Below are positions 5,805-6,445 of a DNA stretch of 6,445 bases, piece by piece (the stretch's first letter is position 1; each line of letters starts with the position of its first letter). The notes below the pieces were generated by a model. The model was not told where the DNA came from. It did not search any database and saw only the letters and a program-made list of their open reading frames with translations. A program made the position numbers and the translations under genes. Source of the DNA: Candidatus Eiseniibacteriota bacterium (GTDB lineage Bacteria > Joyebacterota > Joyebacteria > Joyebacterales > Joyebacteraceae); the NCBI GenBank assembly GCA_030609605.1, contig JAUWBY010000133.1:1-6445 (forward strand). The letters are read 5' to 3'.

Positions 5805-6146
5805 GGACACCGGTGGGGAGATCTTTTGCCCTCGGCCACACCATGTCAGAGTTCGTGCTCGCGAATGGAACATCTGAGTTCGAGATGTCACGTTGATGGT
5901 ACACGTCTAATTTGATGCGTAGTCAACAGTTACGCCTACGTTGCAGATGCTTGTGAATGCCGGGGTTACGGATATGCCCTCTCCGCCGACTGGATTGGCT
6001 CCAGTCGTCGGAATTGTGTTCTCTCAACTGGTTGTTTCATATGCAGTTACGGATTCCTGCACCGTGCTCGCGCTTCCGGGAACGCACCTTGCCATACAGA
6101 GTGCATAAGCGCATGTCTTGGAGGTTGGCAGAGAACGGGGGTCACA
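5805..6146. other. Non-coding stretch after the operon
   Basis: This 342-nt stretch has no supportable gene. It holds a short inverted repeat ACATCT-N7-AGATGT (5870-5888), a longer imperfect hairpin (5982-6012) and three copies of GTTACG (5929, 5965, 6046), two of them extended to GTTACGGAT. The frame of the following ORF is open back to 5916 but contains no ATG, GTG or TTG before 6147, so that extension is not called. Base composition looks less GC-rich than the genes on either side. Confidence 0.5.
5982..6012 (+). terminator. Imperfect 13-bp hairpin, possible operon terminator or structured RNA
   Basis: The left arm TCCGCCGACTGGA and right arm TCCAGTCGTCGGA pair at 12 of 13 positions (single C/T mismatch) around a 5-nt loop (ttggc). 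The downstream stretch (6013-6024) is T-rich but has no uninterrupted T-run. It lies about 180 nt after the Mrp-type stop and 135 nt before the next ATG. It could end the operon transcript or be an RNA or protein-binding structure; the weak T-tract keeps the terminator call tentative. Confidence 0.4.
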
Positions 6147-6445
6147 ATGGCATTCACTGTGAAGGAATTCGGGAAGACCCGTTTCATAGGCGATTCAGAT
6201 CTCATGATCGTCCACGATACTTGGCACGACGAGTCTGAGAATTGTCTCCTTGGGAAACTGGTCGAACGAGGCACGGCCGTCGCGTTCGAACCCGATGAGC
6301 TCGACCAGGCGTTCTGGGAGAGCTACGACTATTGCACGCACTGTTTTGACAGAAGCAACCCTGTTCCACCGGGGCCGTACGGCGGAAGGCGGAGGCGCAA
6401 GCACCGACCTGCCGCCATCGGCACTGACGAGACCCTCAGGACTAT
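6147..6445 (+). CDS. Unrecognised protein, partial (runs off the right edge)
   Basis: The frame is open from the ATG at 6147 to the end of the window, 99 codons with no stop, so the protein is C-terminally incomplete here. It starts MAFTVKEFGKTRFIGDSDL and continues through an acidic, charged region. A CxxC pair (C65 and C68) lies in YDYCTHCFDRSNP, followed by a basic Pro/Gly/Arg stretch (GGRRRRKHR) that looks like a linker or nucleic-acid contact. No signal peptide or membrane segment is visible. The CxxC could bind a metal or be redox active. The codons favour G or C in the third position, as in the neighbouring genes. The ribosome binding site is weak (GGGGG at 6137-6141); a better GGAGG at 6120-6124 is too far away. 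I do not recognise the family, and a link to the upstream operon is not shown. Confidence 0.55.
   Translation, partial: MAFTVKEFGKTRFIGDSDLMIVHDTWHDESENCLLGKLVERGTAVAFEPDELDQAFWESYDYCTHCFDRSNPVPPGPYGGRRRRKHRPAAIGTDETLRT

Noticed and set aside
5870..5888. Inverted repeat ACATCT-N7-AGATGT after the Mrp stop, as a terminator
   Set aside because: Only a 6-bp AT-rich stem with no following T-run; too weak for an intrinsic terminator.
4902..5891. 329-codon minus-strand ORF opposite the Mrp-type gene
   Set aside because: Shadow of the Mrp ATPase; composition is His/Arg/Asp-rich with no family motif.
5916..6146. Upstream in-frame, Cys-rich extension of the last ORF
   Set aside because: Open frame but no ATG, GTG or TTG in it, so translation cannot readily start before 6147.
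1..6445. CRISPR arrays, tRNA or rRNA genes, insertion sequences
   Set aside because: No regularly spaced direct repeats, no tRNA-like cloverleaf, no transposase and no terminal inverted repeats were seen by eye.

Overview
The window looks like an accessory locus of an anaerobic bacterium with moderately high GC content. Six tightly spaced plus-strand genes follow a sigma-54 activator. They encode two small NifB/NifX-type metal-cluster-binding proteins, a Gly/Arg-rich DUF5320-type protein, two MinD-superfamily ATPases that each carry an inserted ferredoxin domain, and an Mrp/NBP35-type ATPase. This gene set matches, from recall of the family, the 'orange protein' (ORP) locus described in Desulfovibrio and found mainly in anaerobes. 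The phylum cannot be fixed from the sequence; the need for sigma-54 and the iron-sulfur content only support an anaerobic or micro-oxic lifestyle. No nitrogenase structural genes are present, so the NifX-like proteins should not be read as evidence of nitrogen fixation.

Layout. 1-309 is a non-coding leader with a good sigma-70-type promoter (235-263). 310-1659 encodes a PAS / AAA+ / Fis-type regulator whose PAS domain carries a C-x8-C-x3-C motif. 1660-1894 is a regulatory gap with two copies of an inverted repeat (GTTGC-N6-GCAAC) and a well-formed sigma-54 -24/-12 promoter at 1809-1824. 1895-4837 holds five genes (NifX-like, ORP/NifX-like, DUF5320, MinD-like ATPase 1, MinD-like ATPase 2) with gaps of 21 nt or less and one ATGA overlap. 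After a 79-nt gap the Mrp-type ATPase runs to 5804. 5805-6146 is non-coding and holds a strong imperfect hairpin. From 6147 an unrecognised ORF runs off the right edge.

How it may work together (inference). The regulator would sense redox state through a PAS-bound iron-sulfur cluster, bind the paired inverted repeats about 130-165 bp upstream of the sigma-54 start, and switch on the whole operon. A third perfect copy of the same inverted repeat lies at the predicted start point of the regulator's own promoter, which suggests negative autoregulation. The three P-loop ATPases probably assemble, insert or move a metal-sulfur cluster and act with the small NifX-like proteins. The main oddities are a Ser in place of one cluster-ligand Cys in the second MinD-like ATPase, GAFTDA in place of GAFTGA in the activator, and Gly/Arg-rich segments in two neighbouring proteins.
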